Assembly (NCBI GenBank): GCA_015063225.1
Contig: SUSU01000003.1
Coordinates: forward strand, 1 to 64,000
From: Thermoplasmata archaeon
GTDB lineage: Archaea > Thermoplasmatota > Thermoplasmata > Methanomassiliicoccales > Methanomethylophilaceae
Length of the DNA stretch: 64,000 bases
Direction of reading: 5' to 3'
Shown: in pieces, positions 1-8,704 of the stretch
Numbering within the stretch: the stretch's first letter is position 1
Layout of the letters: each line of letters starts with the position of its first letter
Notes under the pieces: generated by a model
The model's input: the letters and a program-made list of their open reading frames with translations, nothing else
What the model was told of the DNA's origin: nothing
Databases searched by the model: none
Program-made: the position numbers and the translations under genes

Positions 1-566
1 AAAGCGATACCGTGGATTCCCGCTGGTGCGCCGATTCCAACACCCGCCCCGGCGATGTGATAATCGTCTCCGGGTACATGGGAGACCACGGTATCGCTTT
101 GCTCTCGTTCAGGGAGGGTTACGGGTTCGACAGCGTCATCGAGTCCGACGTGCAGCCTGTCAACCGCATGATCGAGAAGGGTCTCCGTGTCGGCGGTATC
201 GTCGCCATGAAGGACCCCACCCGCGGAGGTCTCGCCAACACGCTCAACGAGTGGGCCGAGAAATCGAAGTGCCAGCTCGACATCGAGGAGGCCGATATCC
301 CCATCAGGGAGGGCGTCGAGTCCGCCTGCGAGCTGCTCGGCATCGAACCCCTCAACATCGGCAACGAGGGCAAGTGTGTCATCTCAGTCGTCCCCGAGAT
401 GGCTGAGGAGGTCCTCAAGGCCATCCGTGCAACCCCCGAGGGCAAGGACGCCGCCATCATCGGGAAGGCCGTGGAGGGTCCCTCCCGTGTGGTCCTCAAC
501 ACCGAGGTCGGCGGTAGGAGGATCCTCGAGCCCCCATCCGGCGACCCCGTCCCGAGGATCTGCTGA
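1..566 (+). CDS. hypE: Hydrogenase maturation factor HypE, C-terminal part (5' end outside window)
   Basis: HypE dehydrates the carboxamide carried on its C-terminal cysteine to a thiocyanate, which becomes the CN ligand of [NiFe]-hydrogenases. The reading frame runs open from base 3, so the N-terminal half is missing. What remains is the AIR-synthase-like C-terminal domain, with the family pattern VSGYMGDHG near the cut, DPTRGGLANTLNEWA in the middle and GGRRILEPPSGDPVPRIC at the very end. The terminal Cys that is carbamoylated is present. The gene ends in TGA and is followed at once by a strong hairpin terminator, so it is the last gene of its transcript. The assignment is firm and only the start is unknown. 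Confidence 0.95.
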   Translation, partial: SDTVDSRWCADSNTRPGDVIIVSGYMGDHGIALLSFREGYGFDSVIESDVQPVNRMIEKGLRVGGIVAMKDPTRGGLANTLNEWAEKSKCQLDIEEADIPIREGVESACELLGIEPLNIGNEGKCVISVVPEMAEEVLKAIRATPEGKDAAIIGKAVEGPSRVVLNTEVGGRRILEPPSGDPVPRIC

Positions 567-574
567 AACTCCAA

Positions 575-605
575 GGAGAGGACTCCGTCCTCTCCATCCT
601 TTTTA
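575..605 (+). terminator. Hairpin terminator after hypE
   Basis: A perfect 9-bp stem (575-583 with 587-595) with a 3-base loop is followed by ATCCTTTTTA. The T-run also overlaps the TATA box of the next gene, so terminator and promoter are merged. Confidence 0.8.
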
Positions 606-629
606 TACGGGATAGCCGTCTAGCGGAAC

Positions 630-1820
630 ATGGTAACATTCCTTCCGTTCGCGGGATTCCGCCCCGCCATGCGTGCAGGCGAGAGCATCTCCGACCGTGT
701 ATCCCCACCTTACGACGTCATCGGTCCCGAGGAGCTCGCCAGGCTCCAGAGCCTGGACGGCAACGTCACCAACCTCACCCTGAAACCGGACGAGGACAAG
801 CGTTACAAGGGATCCAGGAAACTGCTCGACGACATGGTCGCCTCCGGTACCCTGAAGCAGGATACCCCTTCGTTCTACCTCTACGACCAGACCTTCGAGT
901 CCGGGGGCAAACAGTACCGCCGCCGCGGGCTCGTGGGCATCCTTAAGACGGAGGAGTACTCCCAGACCGGCGTCATCCCCCACGAGGAGACATTCTCCAA
1001 GGTCAAGGCGGACCGCCTCAACCTCCTCAGGGATGTGGAGGCCCACCTCGAGAGCATCTTCGGTATCTTCCCCGGTCTCGGGGAGGAACTTAACAGGAAG
1101 ATCGATGCCGAGGCCCGCCTCCTCTACAGGTACATGGATGCCGACGGCACCGAGCACCGTTACAGCAGGATCGCCGACGAGGAGCTCTGCAAGGCCATCA
1201 GCGAGAAACTGAAGGACCAGAGCATGCTCATCGCCGACGGCCACCACAGGTACGAGACCGCCCTCAACTACGCGAAGGAGAACCCCTCCGCGGAGTCGAA
1301 GCAGTACGTGCTCTGCACCATGGTCGCCTCCGACGACCCCGGGCTCGTGATCAAGCCCACCCACAGGCTCGTCGACGCCGAGGACATCGGCGAGACCACC
1401 GCCATCAAGAAGCTCGGTAAGAACGTCACCCTCACCGAGACCGACGTCAAGGGTCTGGAGGATTCCCTCGGGGACCACATGCTCGGTCTGATGTACAAGA
1501 GCGGGAAGTGCTACTTCGTCGACCCCTGCAGGGAGTACGAGGACGTCATGATGGCCCTCGACACCTACTTCGCCCGTGTCGAGATCCTCAACGGCATCTA
1601 CAAGAACGACGAGGGTAAATCGAACGTCTCGTTCGATGCCGAGTTCTCCTCGGTCAGGAAGGCCATGGAGGAGAAGAAGCATGACGTCGCCGTCATCCTG
1701 AACCCCCCGAGCCTCAAGACCATATGGGACCTCGCGGGTCAGGGCAAGAGGATGCCCAAGAAGACCACCTTCTTCTATCCGAAGATCTGGTCCGGATGGG
1801 TGTTCTACCTCATGCGTTGA
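630..1820 (+). CDS. DUF1015 family protein
   Basis: A 396-residue soluble protein of the DUF1015 family, recognised by the N-terminal FLPFAGFRP block, SPPYDVI (about residues 25-31) and above all the hallmark IADGHHRYET at 201-210. The family is widespread in methanogens and anaerobes and its biochemical function is not settled. The conserved DGHHR cluster looks like a catalytic or metal site, which is inference. The start ATG lies 25 bases after a TATA box (about 602-608), so the message is probably leaderless. It is transcribed alone: hypE terminates upstream and the next gene is convergent. Full length for the family. Confidence 0.85.
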   Translation: MVTFLPFAGFRPAMRAGESISDRVSPPYDVIGPEELARLQSLDGNVTNLTLKPDEDKRYKGSRKLLDDMVASGTLKQDTPSFYLYDQTFESGGKQYRRRGLVGILKTEEYSQTGVIPHEETFSKVKADRLNLLRDVEAHLESIFGIFPGLGEELNRKIDAEARLLYRYMDADGTEHRYSRIADEELCKAISEKLKDQSMLIADGHHRYETALNYAKENPSAESKQYVLCTMVASDDPGLVIKPTHRLVDAEDIGETTAIKKLGKNVTLTETDVKGLEDSLGDHMLGLMYKSGKCYFVDPCREYEDVMMALDTYFARVEILNGIYKNDEGKSNVSFDAEFSSVRKAMEEKKHDVAVILNPPSLKTIWDLAGQGKRMPKKTTFFYPKIWSGWVFYLMR

Positions 1821-1988
1821 TCGGCCCTGTTACGCAAAGTGCGTTTCTGGCTAATTGCTTATTGTACGATAAAGAACTGCGTAGATGTATTGCTGGATTA
1901 TCGTAATGTAGGTTACCGTAATCTCCGTTACGCTATTTTTCAGGACAATGTGCTCCGTCCACGAAATAGCCTAAAGTCAGGTTGGGGG

Positions 1989-2009
1989 TTGCGCCGGATC
2001 CCGGCGCAG
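1989..2009. terminator. Hairpin between convergent genes
   Basis: An 8-bp perfect GC stem (1990-1997 with 2001-2008; loop ATC) sits between the convergent DUF1015 gene and the minus-strand surface-protein gene. There is no T-run on either side, so its role as a bidirectional terminator is tentative. The rest of 1821-2034 is AT-richer, carries several TTACG/CGTAA words and holds no gene I can support. Confidence 0.4.
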
Positions 2010-2034
2010 TTTCCCCGAAAAGGAAATGGGTTTC

Positions 2035-3063
2035 TCAGTCGATGACGATGTGCGAATTCGAGGTTATGTAACCCGCCGCATGGCCGTCGAACATCAGGTA
2101 CGCGGTGTTGCTGATGCTGGTGGCGACCGAGGAGTTCTTCTTCGGTACGAGGAAGGCGACCTTCATGGTCTTGCAGGCGGTGCTGTCGTCCCCGCTCCAG
2201 GCATCGAGGGATACGGGAGCGGTGTCGATGTAGTCGGTAATGGCATCGAAGGTGTGGCCTGCGGTCACGGTGGTCTTCGCATCCGTGTAGGAGAGGATCA
2301 GGTGGACGTCCGCGGGGTTGATCGTGCAGGCCTCGCCGGCGGAGCGTATGCCGATGCTGTAGACGCGGTAGCAGTATCCTGCATCCGCGGTGGCGGTGGA
2401 TCCGTTGGCGAGTTCGATGCTCGGGCTCTCCGTGTAGGTGGAGGAGGTCAGGGAGGGGTTGGTCTTGAACTGGAGTCCGGCACCGTCGGGAACGGAGATC
2501 TTGCTCGATTCCTCCCCGTACTTCTTGATATCCGTGTTGTTGAAGGTCAGCGCGGTGGTGATCTTGCTCTTCTCGGTGGCGAGGGACGAGTGGTCCGCGT
2601 GGGGGAAGGCGACCTGGAAAGTCACCTCGGTCCCCGCATAGACGGAGAGGGACCTGGTAGAGGAGAAGTAGTTGACGATCCCGTTGTCGTTGACCAGTGC
2701 GCGGTCCGCACCGGAGGAGGGGTTGGTGATGGTGGTTGTGAGCTGGACAAGGTTGGTGGTGGAGGTGGAGGATGCGGAGGCGGGGTAGAGGTAGATGCTA
2801 GCGGCGCTGGTGTACTTGTTCTGGAACACCACGGTGTAGACGAGGAGCTTGTCGACTCCCTTCTCCTCCGCGGTCACGGTCTTCCCGTCGTACAGGGTTA
2901 TGCTGTCCTTTTCTTCGTACTTGTAGTTGTAAAGGTATCTGACTTCTGAATCGTCGCCGGAATCGTCGCCGGAACCCATCTGGGTGTAAGCGTATACGGC
3001 TACGGCGGCGATGACTATCACGACGGCGAATACGGCTGCGTATTGCTTCGCGGACCATCTCAT
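2035..3063 (-). CDS. Membrane-anchored extracellular protein of unknown function
   Basis: I do not recognise this gene beyond its topology. From ATG 3063 (MRWSAKQYAAVF) it encodes 342 residues: a short positive N-terminus, one hydrophobic segment (about residues 7-25), an acidic Asp/Ser linker, then a Ser/Thr/Asn-rich beta-type region with no cysteine clusters. This fits a single-pass anchored surface protein, perhaps with a telokin/DUF4352-like fold (inference). The ATG at 3120 is an alternative in-frame start, but TATA-like bases (about 3086-3094) lie only 25-30 bases before ATG 3063, so I prefer a leaderless start there. Monocistronic. Confidence 0.7.
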   Translation of the reverse strand: MRWSAKQYAAVFAVVIVIAAVAVYAYTQMGSGDDSGDDSEVRYLYNYKYEEKDSITLYDGKTVTAEEKGVDKLLVYTVVFQNKYTSAASIYLYPASASSTSTTNLVQLTTTITNPSSGADRALVNDNGIVNYFSSTRSLSVYAGTEVTFQVAFPHADHSSLATEKSKITTALTFNNTDIKKYGEESSKISVPDGAGLQFKTNPSLTSSTYTESPSIELANGSTATADAGYCYRVYSIGIRSAGEACTINPADVHLILSYTDAKTTVTAGHTFDAITDYIDTAPVSLDAWSGDDSTACKTMKVAFLVPKKNSSVATSISNTAYLMFDGHAAGYITSNSHIVID

Positions 3064-3165
3064 AGTGTCCGAGATTGGGATATTCCGTAAATAAGCAACG
3101 CGTGGGGTGGCGGATTCCAATCCAATATCCGATTATGCTATAACCGTCCAGATAATCTCCGTTTC

Positions 3166-3906
3166 ATGGATGAAATCGCAAGATATCTGCGTCTAGAGAC
3201 ACCTGCCGTGGCCGTTTTCAGGACCGACAGCATTCCCGAGGGAGCGTTCGTTCCCAGCAAGGGATGCAGCATTCCCGGTCTTTTCGTCAGGTGTGCCAGA
3301 TTAGGAGATGTCTGCGCCGCCGATAGGGAACACATCTTCTGCCACGGTGCACTCAGCGGTTTCGGTTTCGGCGGGATCCCGGACAGGGAGCATTCATCCT
3401 GGGCCGCCTCCGACGTCCCCGAGGACAGGAAGGGCGAGATGAAGCACGGCGGGAAGAGGCATTTCGCCTCTCCGGAGATCGCCACCCTCCAGCTCAACAA
3501 CATCAAGGATTACGGCGACGGGAGCGGAGCCATAGTCTTCAAGAGGCTCGATGACGCCCTTGCGGCGGGTGACCCGATCGAGGTCGTGGTCTATCTTGCG
3601 GATCCGTCCCGCATCTCCGCGCTCGCACAGCTCGCGGGTTTCTCCAGGGATGCATCCGACCCCGCGGTCGTCATGCCCTACGGGCATGCCTGCCAGCACA
3701 TCTACGCTATCCCCCGTGCGGAGGGCGAGAGCGAACATCCCCGCGCGGTGCTCGGCATGACCGACATGTATGCGAGGAGGTTCGTCAGGCCCGACGAGAT
3801 GACCTTTGCGGTGCCCTTCGGCCTCTACAAGAGGATGGCCGGGGACGCACCCAAGTCCTTCCTCGCGATGGATAAGTGGGAAGAGACGCTCGATAAGTGT
3901 CTCTGA
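3166..3906 (+). CDS. DUF169 family protein
   Basis: A 246-residue cytosolic protein resembling DUF169 (COG2043), a family common in methanogens and other anaerobes and without an established reaction. Supporting features are the N-terminal TPAVAV and GCSIPG segments, a scatter of conserved-looking cysteines (positions about 36-65) and the central HFASPEIAT. Cysteine richness in the N-terminal half suggests a metal or Fe-S site (inference). It stands alone between a convergent/divergent surface gene and a minus-strand tRNA-Thr. No promoter oddities are seen. Confidence 0.7.
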   Translation: MDEIARYLRLETPAVAVFRTDSIPEGAFVPSKGCSIPGLFVRCARLGDVCAADREHIFCHGALSGFGFGGIPDREHSSWAASDVPEDRKGEMKHGGKRHFASPEIATLQLNNIKDYGDGSGAIVFKRLDDALAAGDPIEVVVYLADPSRISALAQLAGFSRDASDPAVVMPYGHACQHIYAIPRAEGESEHPRAVLGMTDMYARRFVRPDEMTFAVPFGLYKRMAGDAPKSFLAMDKWEETLDKCL

Positions 3907-3955
3907 GAACGGACGGCGTATCCGCCGTACCTGAAGAATGCGATGAAGATATGAG

Positions 3956-4027
3956 AGCCGCTGGAGGGAATTGAACCCTCGGCCTACGCCTTACCAAGGC
4001 GTCGCTATACCCCTTAGCCACAGCGGC
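3956..4027 (-). tRNA. tRNA-Thr (anticodon GGT)
   Basis: Read on the minus strand it has a 7-bp acceptor stem GCCGCTG/CAGCGGC, an anticodon stem ACGCC/GGCGT around loop TTGGTAA (anticodon GGT, codon ACC), a T-stem GAGGG/CCCTC around TTCAATT, and a T discriminator. CCA is not encoded. Confidence 0.95.
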
Positions 4028-4125
4028 ACGTAGAGTTGCCCATGCACACCCTGTTAATAAAGATAACTACCGAACGGTTCGCCGCCCGCGTTACCCTTTA
4101 ATCGCTCGCCCGCATATGCGCGCGC

Positions 4126-6069
4126 ATGAAGAAGGAGATGAGTTCGTTCGATGTCGGCGCGGTCGTGCGTGAGATGTCCCGTCTCGTGGAGGGCCACCTC
4201 GACAAGGTGTATCAGACCGGTACCGACGTCCTTTTCCGCATCAACGTGAAGAATGCGGGCAAATCCGAACTCTTCTTCCGCGGGGGGAAGTGGATTTACC
4301 TCGCCCCCGACCGTCCCGAGACAGACGTCACCCCCGGTCCGTTCGCCGCCTTCCTGAGGAAGCATCTCATCAACGCGAGGATAGGGAAGACCTCGCAGTC
4401 CGGCGCTGACCGTATGATCGTCATGGAGGTCTTCAAGTCGGACGGTGCCTACCAGCTCATATTCGAACTGTTCGGAGGCGGGAACATCCTGCTCGTTCAG
4501 GACGGGACCATCGTCAACTGCCTGGTCCAGAAGACATTCCGCGAGAGGACCACCCGTCCCGGACAGCCTTACGTTACACCTGCCCAGAGGTTCAACCCCT
4601 TCACCGCAAGCGAGGGGGAGTTCGCCGCGGAGTTCAGGAAATCCGATGCGGACACCGTCCGCACGCTCGCTACCGTGAACAATCTGGGAGGTCAGTACGC
4701 CGAGGAGGTCTGCGCCCGCGCGGGGATCGCCAAGGACACGCCCTCGTCGGGCATCTCCGATGCGGACATCTCCAAACTCTACGGTGCCCTGCAGACCATC
4801 ATCGCCGACATGAGGGACCGGCCTGCGGCGATGCTCTACCGTAAGGACGGCAGGATCATCGACCTCGCGCCCGCCGACCTCGCCATCCACTCGGGTGACG
4901 AGAAGGAGGAGGTCCCATCGATATCCGAAGCCATCGGGGCGCTCATGTCGGAGAACGCCGCCCTATTCAAGGAGGAGCGGAAGGACCCCGAGATCGAGAA
5001 GCTCAAGAAGAGGATCGCCAAGCAGACGGAGACCGTGGAACTCTACCGCAAGGAAGCCGAGGAATACAAGAGCCAGGGGGACGTCCTGTATATGGAGTAC
5101 CAGAAGGTCTCGGAGCTCCTCACGGTCCTCGCGGAGCAGAGCGCGAAACTCTCCTGGGAGAAACTCGAGGCCGGCGCCCGTAAGATCTCGTGGGTCACCG
5201 ACATCGTCCCCGCCAAGAACCTCGTGACCGCCAGGATCGGCGATTTCGAGGTGAAACTCGATTATACCAAATCCATCGATGCGAACGCATCGGACATCTA
5301 CGCCCTCGGGAAGACCGAGGCCCAGAAGGCCGTGAACGCCGAGGCCGCCCTGAAGGATTCGCAGGACGAACTGGCGAAGAGGGAGCACGAGTTCGGCAAG
5401 AGGAAGGAGGCCGAGGCATCCCGCGCCGCACCCACCAAGAGGTTCTGGTTCGAGGCCTATAAGTGGTTCATCTCGTCCGGAGGGAGACTGGTCCTGGGCG
5501 GAAGGGACGTGAAGTCCAACGACGCCGTGGTCAAGAAGCACATGAAGGAGAAGGACCTCTACGCCCACGCCGACATCCACGGTGCACCCTCAATAGTGGT
5601 GAAGGAAGGTCTGTCCGCATCCCCCGAGGAGATGAGGGAGGCCTGCTGGTTCGCCCTTGCGCATTCCAAGGCCTGGACCGCAGGGTCTCCGGAGGGAGGT
5701 GCCTTCTGGACCTATCCCGATCAGGTCAGCAAGACCCCGGATGCGGGTCAGTTCGTGCCCCGCGGTGCGTTTATCATCCGCGGGAAGAGGAACTGGGAAT
5801 ACCACATCCCCCTGGAGATGGCTGTCGGGGAGATCTTCTACGAGGGTGCACGCAAGGTCATGTGCGCACCGGTCACTGTCATGGAGAAGGCGAGTTCGAA
5901 GTATGTCGTGATCAAACCCTCCAAGGAGAAGAACCCCCATCTCAACGGAGAGCTCGCCAAACTGTTCTCCGTTCCGGAAGAGGAGATCTCGTCCATCGTC
6001 CCCCCGGGCCCTGCGGTTGTGATCCGTAAAGTGGTCCCAGAGGAAGAACCCGCCGAAGAGACCGAATGA
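4126..6069 (+). CDS. rqcH: NEMF/Rqc2/RqcH-family ribosome quality control protein
   Basis: A 647-residue homolog of NEMF/Rqc2/RqcH (older name fibronectin-binding protein). These proteins bind the 50S-peptidyl-tRNA complex after ribosome splitting and can direct C-terminal tailing of stalled chains. Order seen: NFACT-N domain (about 1-190), HhH-containing middle, a long charged coiled coil (about 285-350, starting EKLKKRIAKQ), and the NFACT-R/DUF814 domain (about 435-570), with LVLGGRDVKSND and HADIHGAPS as its signature. The C-terminus is acidic (EEEPAEETE). It lies between two tRNA genes on the opposite strand and is monocistronic. Very likely correct. Whether the archaeal protein adds Ala tails is not shown by sequence. 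Confidence 0.93.
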   Translation: MKKEMSSFDVGAVVREMSRLVEGHLDKVYQTGTDVLFRINVKNAGKSELFFRGGKWIYLAPDRPETDVTPGPFAAFLRKHLINARIGKTSQSGADRMIVMEVFKSDGAYQLIFELFGGGNILLVQDGTIVNCLVQKTFRERTTRPGQPYVTPAQRFNPFTASEGEFAAEFRKSDADTVRTLATVNNLGGQYAEEVCARAGIAKDTPSSGISDADISKLYGALQTIIADMRDRPAAMLYRKDGRIIDLAPADLAIHSGDEKEEVPSISEAIGALMSENAALFKEERKDPEIEKLKKRIAKQTETVELYRKEAEEYKSQGDVLYMEYQKVSELLTVLAEQSAKLSWEKLEAGARKISWVTDIVPAKNLVTARIGDFEVKLDYTKSIDANASDIYALGKTEAQKAVNAEAALKDSQDELAKREHEFGKRKEAEASRAAPTKRFWFEAYKWFISSGGRLVLGGRDVKSNDAVVKKHMKEKDLYAHADIHGAPSIVVKEGLSASPEEMREACWFALAHSKAWTAGSPEGGAFWTYPDQVSKTPDAGQFVPRGAFIIRGKRNWEYHIPLEMAVGEIFYEGARKVMCAPVTVMEKASSKYVVIKPSKEKNPHLNGELAKLFSVPEEEISSIVPPGPAVVIRKVVPEEEPAEETE

Positions 6070-6117
6070 AAAATGAGGAATCGGTGGGAAACCCGACCGT
6101 ATAATGAAGAGATATGG

Positions 6118-6191
6118 CGGGCGTACTGGGATTCGAACCCAAGTCTAAGGCTCCGCAAGCCTCCAGGATATCCAAGCTACCCCATACGCCC
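6118..6191 (-). tRNA. tRNA-Arg (anticodon GCG)
   Basis: Minus-strand cloverleaf: acceptor GGGCGTA/TACGCCC, anticodon stem GAGGC/GCCTT around loop TTGCGGA (anticodon GCG, codon CGC), T-loop TTCGAAT, discriminator G. CCA is not encoded. Confidence 0.95.
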
Positions 6192-6241
6192 GTGTTTTTT
6201 AGTGCGGAATCCGTCTTGAAACGGGAAGTCGTTTGATCCAA

Positions 6242-6433
6242 TCAGGCTTCGGGGTGCTGAAGGTAGCGGGTGATGTAGCCGGCGATCTTGTTCCTCATGG
6301 GGACGTAGGCGACATCGGTGAGCTGAGCAACCATCTGCTTGTTGTTCTCGAAGTCCTGGTTGAAAGCCTGAGGGTATTTGTTCACCAGTTCGATGGACAC
6401 CCTTTTGATGTAGGTCGGTCTGATCCTTCCCAT
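6242..6433 (-). CDS. rps17e: Small-subunit ribosomal protein eS17 (S17e)
   Basis: A 63-residue protein of the archaeal/eukaryal S17e family, starting MGRIRPTYIKR and containing the typical FENNKQMV and RNKIAGYITRY segments. It is an archaeal short form of the 30S protein. The start is fixed by similarity and by AGGTGA four bases upstream of ATG. An upstream in-frame extension exists but crosses the TATA box TTATATAA at 6468-6475 and is not used. It has its own promoter behind thyX. Confidence 0.95.
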   Translation of the reverse strand: MGRIRPTYIKRVSIELVNKYPQAFNQDFENNKQMVAQLTDVAYVPMRNKIAGYITRYLQHPEA

Positions 6434-6497
6434 GCTTTCACCTATTGAAATCGCGCAAGGGTATTCCTTATATAAAGTTGTGCTACGTGCGAAAGAA

Positions 6498-7151
6498 TCA
6501 TCTGCGGGGGTGTCCGCAGCTCTTCTTCCCCTCCGGGCAGGGTCCGCGGACGCACGAGGCGCCGGCATCGGCGAAGATCGCCGGGCACGCCTCCTTGCAG
6601 AGCTCGAGCATCTTGTCCGCCATCTCCCTTATCTCCCACTGGGCGCGGTTGCAGCAGCGGAGGCTGAAGAAATGCCTCAGCTCCCTGGCGTTCATGGTGA
6701 TCGTTATGTTGGTGAAGCACGCGTTCGGCAGGACGTAACGGGCGTCCTCGGCGGGGATGCCGGCATCGGAGAGGGCGTTGTATGTGCTCCACGCCTTGTC
6801 CATGGCCTCCCTGAACAGCTTCTCCTTCTCGGGGTCGGCGGCAATCGTGGGGGGCACGACGTACCCCGGCTCATCGATGGAAACGTACCTCTGGCTCTGT
6901 TGGGAGAACGAGGCGATGCGGTGTCTGACGAGCTGGTGGGTGAGCGACCTCGACACACCTTCGACCGAGAACGTGAACACGGCGTGCTCGATGACGGACT
7001 CGTGCCCCATCTTCACCACGCCGGCGAGGAACTTCTCGGGATCCTTCGCATCCAGCAAGTCGGAGGCCCCGTCGCCCGAATAGCAGGAACGCGCGGCGGC
7101 GGCGCAGATCTTCTCGGGTTCGGGTGTGTGTGCAAGAAGTGTGACTTTCAT
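6498..7151 (-). CDS. thyX: Flavin-dependent thymidylate synthase ThyX
   Basis: ThyX makes dTMP from dUMP with methylene-tetrahydrofolate (or an archaeal pterin) and FAD/NADPH. The signature RHRxxSxxxxSxR is intact at residues 76-88 ([13 protein letters not shown]). At 217 residues it has the usual subunit length. Its ATG overlaps the stop of the upstream traB gene (ATGA, 7148-7151), so the two are translationally coupled. No thyA-type gene is visible in the window. Confidence 0.95.
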   Translation of the reverse strand: MKVTLLAHTPEPEKICAAAARSCYSGDGASDLLDAKDPEKFLAGVVKMGHESVIEHAVFTFSVEGVSRSLTHQLVRHRIASFSQQSQRYVSIDEPGYVVPPTIAADPEKEKLFREAMDKAWSTYNALSDAGIPAEDARYVLPNACFTNITITMNARELRHFFSLRCCNRAQWEIREMADKMLELCKEACPAIFADAGASCVRGPCPEGKKSCGHPRR

Positions 7152-7900
7152 TCGTTCGTCTCCCAGTATTGCTGTTTGAGTGCCTTCAGGCGTTCGGGGT
7201 CGGTGAGGTCACGTAGCCTTACCGTCCTTTTCTCTATATCGGAGGGAAGCAGCTCGATGAGCCCGTTCATGTGGCCGTCCCCGACCACCGCCACGGTCCT
7301 CTCGTGGGAATAGGCGACCTCGGCGATGCGTTTCGCCATGGCCTCGTTCCTCTCGTCGATGAGCACGCGCGTCATGACGGGGTACTTCTTCCTGAACTCC
7401 TCCAGGTATTTCGCCTCGTCGTCGTAGTAGTCGGCCTGCGTGCGGTCGACCTTCTTTTTCCCGCCGATTCTGTCGGTGATCCCGGAGAAACGGTACCTGA
7501 GCTTCTCCCCCGTACCCATCTCGGCCCACATCCTGTCGAACGTTTCGCGGGCATCGTTGTCCACGCAGAAGACCGGGGAACCGAGGGACTTGGCGACGCC
7601 GATGGCGGCCATCATGTCGGCTCCGGGCTGAGCGCCGTTCTGTTTGGCGATGTCCTCCTGGTAACGTTTGTTCCTCTTATAGATGGACGACTCGTTCCTG
7701 GACTGCTGGCTCTTCACGGTCTCGGGGTCGATGCCCCTCTTTCTCAGGTCCTCCTCGAGGGCCTCCCTGTCGGCGGTGAGGGCGTGGTAGCGCATCTCGT
7801 CCAGCTCCACGCAGACGGCGTCCGGCCAGCAGCAGCGGGCGATCTGTGCGACGGAATCCCCGATGTTGAAGACGTGTCCGGTACCTATCAGCGTGAGCAT
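7148..7900 (-). CDS. TraB-family protein
   Basis: A 250-residue TraB/PrgY-type protein. The TraB fold is shared by pheromone-shutdown proteins and eukaryotic TRABD, and the archaeal role is unclear. Diagnostic blocks are GTGHVF at residues 6-11, the following CVELDEMRY, and the C-terminal [10 protein letters not shown]. Start ATG 7900 is chosen because a TATA-like element (7924-7931) sits about 27 bases before it, giving a leaderless message. Frame extensions further upstream run through the divergent gene. It heads a two-gene operon with thyX. Confidence 0.85.
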   Translation of the reverse strand: MLTLIGTGHVFNIGDSVAQIARCCWPDAVCVELDEMRYHALTADREALEEDLRKRGIDPETVKSQQSRNESSIYKRNKRYQEDIAKQNGAQPGADMMAAIGVAKSLGSPVFCVDNDARETFDRMWAEMGTGEKLRYRFSGITDRIGGKKKVDRTQADYYDDEAKYLEEFRKKYPVMTRVLIDERNEAMAKRIAEVAYSHERTVAVVGDGHMNGLIELLPSDIEKRTVRLRDLTDPERLKALKQQYWETNE

Positions 7901-7923
7901 GATGGTACCCAATCCGCTACCGG

Positions 7924-7969
7924 ATTTATTACCTCTATGTCGGCGGGCCGGCGTCACGGACCTTATATG
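7924..7969. promoter_or_regulatory. Divergent promoters of traB and the HAD gene
   Basis: Two TATA boxes point outward from one 84-base gap: 7924-7931 (minus, for traB) and 7962-7969 (plus, CTTATATG, for the HAD gene). Each lies about 26 bases before its start codon, and no Shine-Dalgarno is needed. Confidence 0.6.
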
Positions 7970-7990
7970 CGGGAAACCATACGGATGGGC

Positions 7991-8665
7991 ATGCGCAGGG
8001 ACTACGACCTCGTCTGTTTCGACATGGACGGCACGCTCACGAACATCCGCAGCTCGTGGCGTTGGGTCCACGACTGCCTCGGGGTGGACAGCGAACCCAA
8101 CTACCGCGCCTACCTCAACCAGGAGATAGACATCGACGAGTTCATGCGCAGGGACATCGCCCTCTGGACTGGCGTCAAGCCGGATTTCTCCGAGAAGGAC
8201 CTCATCCGCTGCTTCCAGACCATGCCATTGGTCGGGGGGATACAGGAGACCGTCGCAGCCCTCGAGGACTGCGGCATGCACTGCGTCATCATATCCGGAG
8301 GCATAGATATCGCCGCGGAGATGCTCACCAAGGAGTTCGGTTTCGAGGATTTCGTCGCCGACCATGTGAACACCAACCCCGACGGCATCCTGACCGGCGA
8401 GGGGACGAACAAGGTGAACCTCGAGGACAAGAGCGTCTGGGTGAGGGAGTACCAGAGGAGGTACGGGGTCACGGTGGAGAGGACGGTATCCGTCGGGAAC
8501 TCCTTCACGGACATACCTATGTTCAAGGCGTCCGGGATGTCCATAGCGTTCAACCCGACCGACCCCTACACCGAGGAGGCCGCCACCCACACGGTGAGGT
8601 CCGACAACATCGCCGACATCCTGGATTATCTGATCCCCGGCGAGGCGGATGGCCCCGGCAGGTGA
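7991..8665 (+). CDS. HAD-superfamily phosphatase, SerB-like
   Basis: A 224-residue HAD hydrolase. Motif I is CFDMDGTLT, with nucleophile D11 and acid D13. Motif II is IISGG, and motif IV lies in SVGNSFTDIPMF, which fits phosphoserine phosphatase-like members (subclass I cap). The substrate could be phosphoserine or another small phosphoester and cannot be told from sequence. ATG 7991 lies about 26 bases after TATA box 7962-7969. ATG 7985 is an alternative two codons upstream. It is divergent from traB and followed by the surface-protein operon, which has its own promoter. Confidence 0.85.
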   Translation: MRRDYDLVCFDMDGTLTNIRSSWRWVHDCLGVDSEPNYRAYLNQEIDIDEFMRRDIALWTGVKPDFSEKDLIRCFQTMPLVGGIQETVAALEDCGMHCVIISGGIDIAAEMLTKEFGFEDFVADHVNTNPDGILTGEGTNKVNLEDKSVWVREYQRRYGVTVERTVSVGNSFTDIPMFKASGMSIAFNPTDPYTEEAATHTVRSDNIADILDYLIPGEADGPGR

Positions 8666-8704
8666 CAGGTCCCCTTTTTTATAACTCAAAAGAGATTGAA
8701 TGGT

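Noticed and set aside
3906-6245. Duplicated tRNA-Thr or tRNA-Arg ends marking further integrations
   Set aside because: I looked for copies of the 3' ends of tRNA-Thr, tRNA-Arg, tRNA-Val and tRNA-Leu nearby and saw none; only tRNA-Glu has one.
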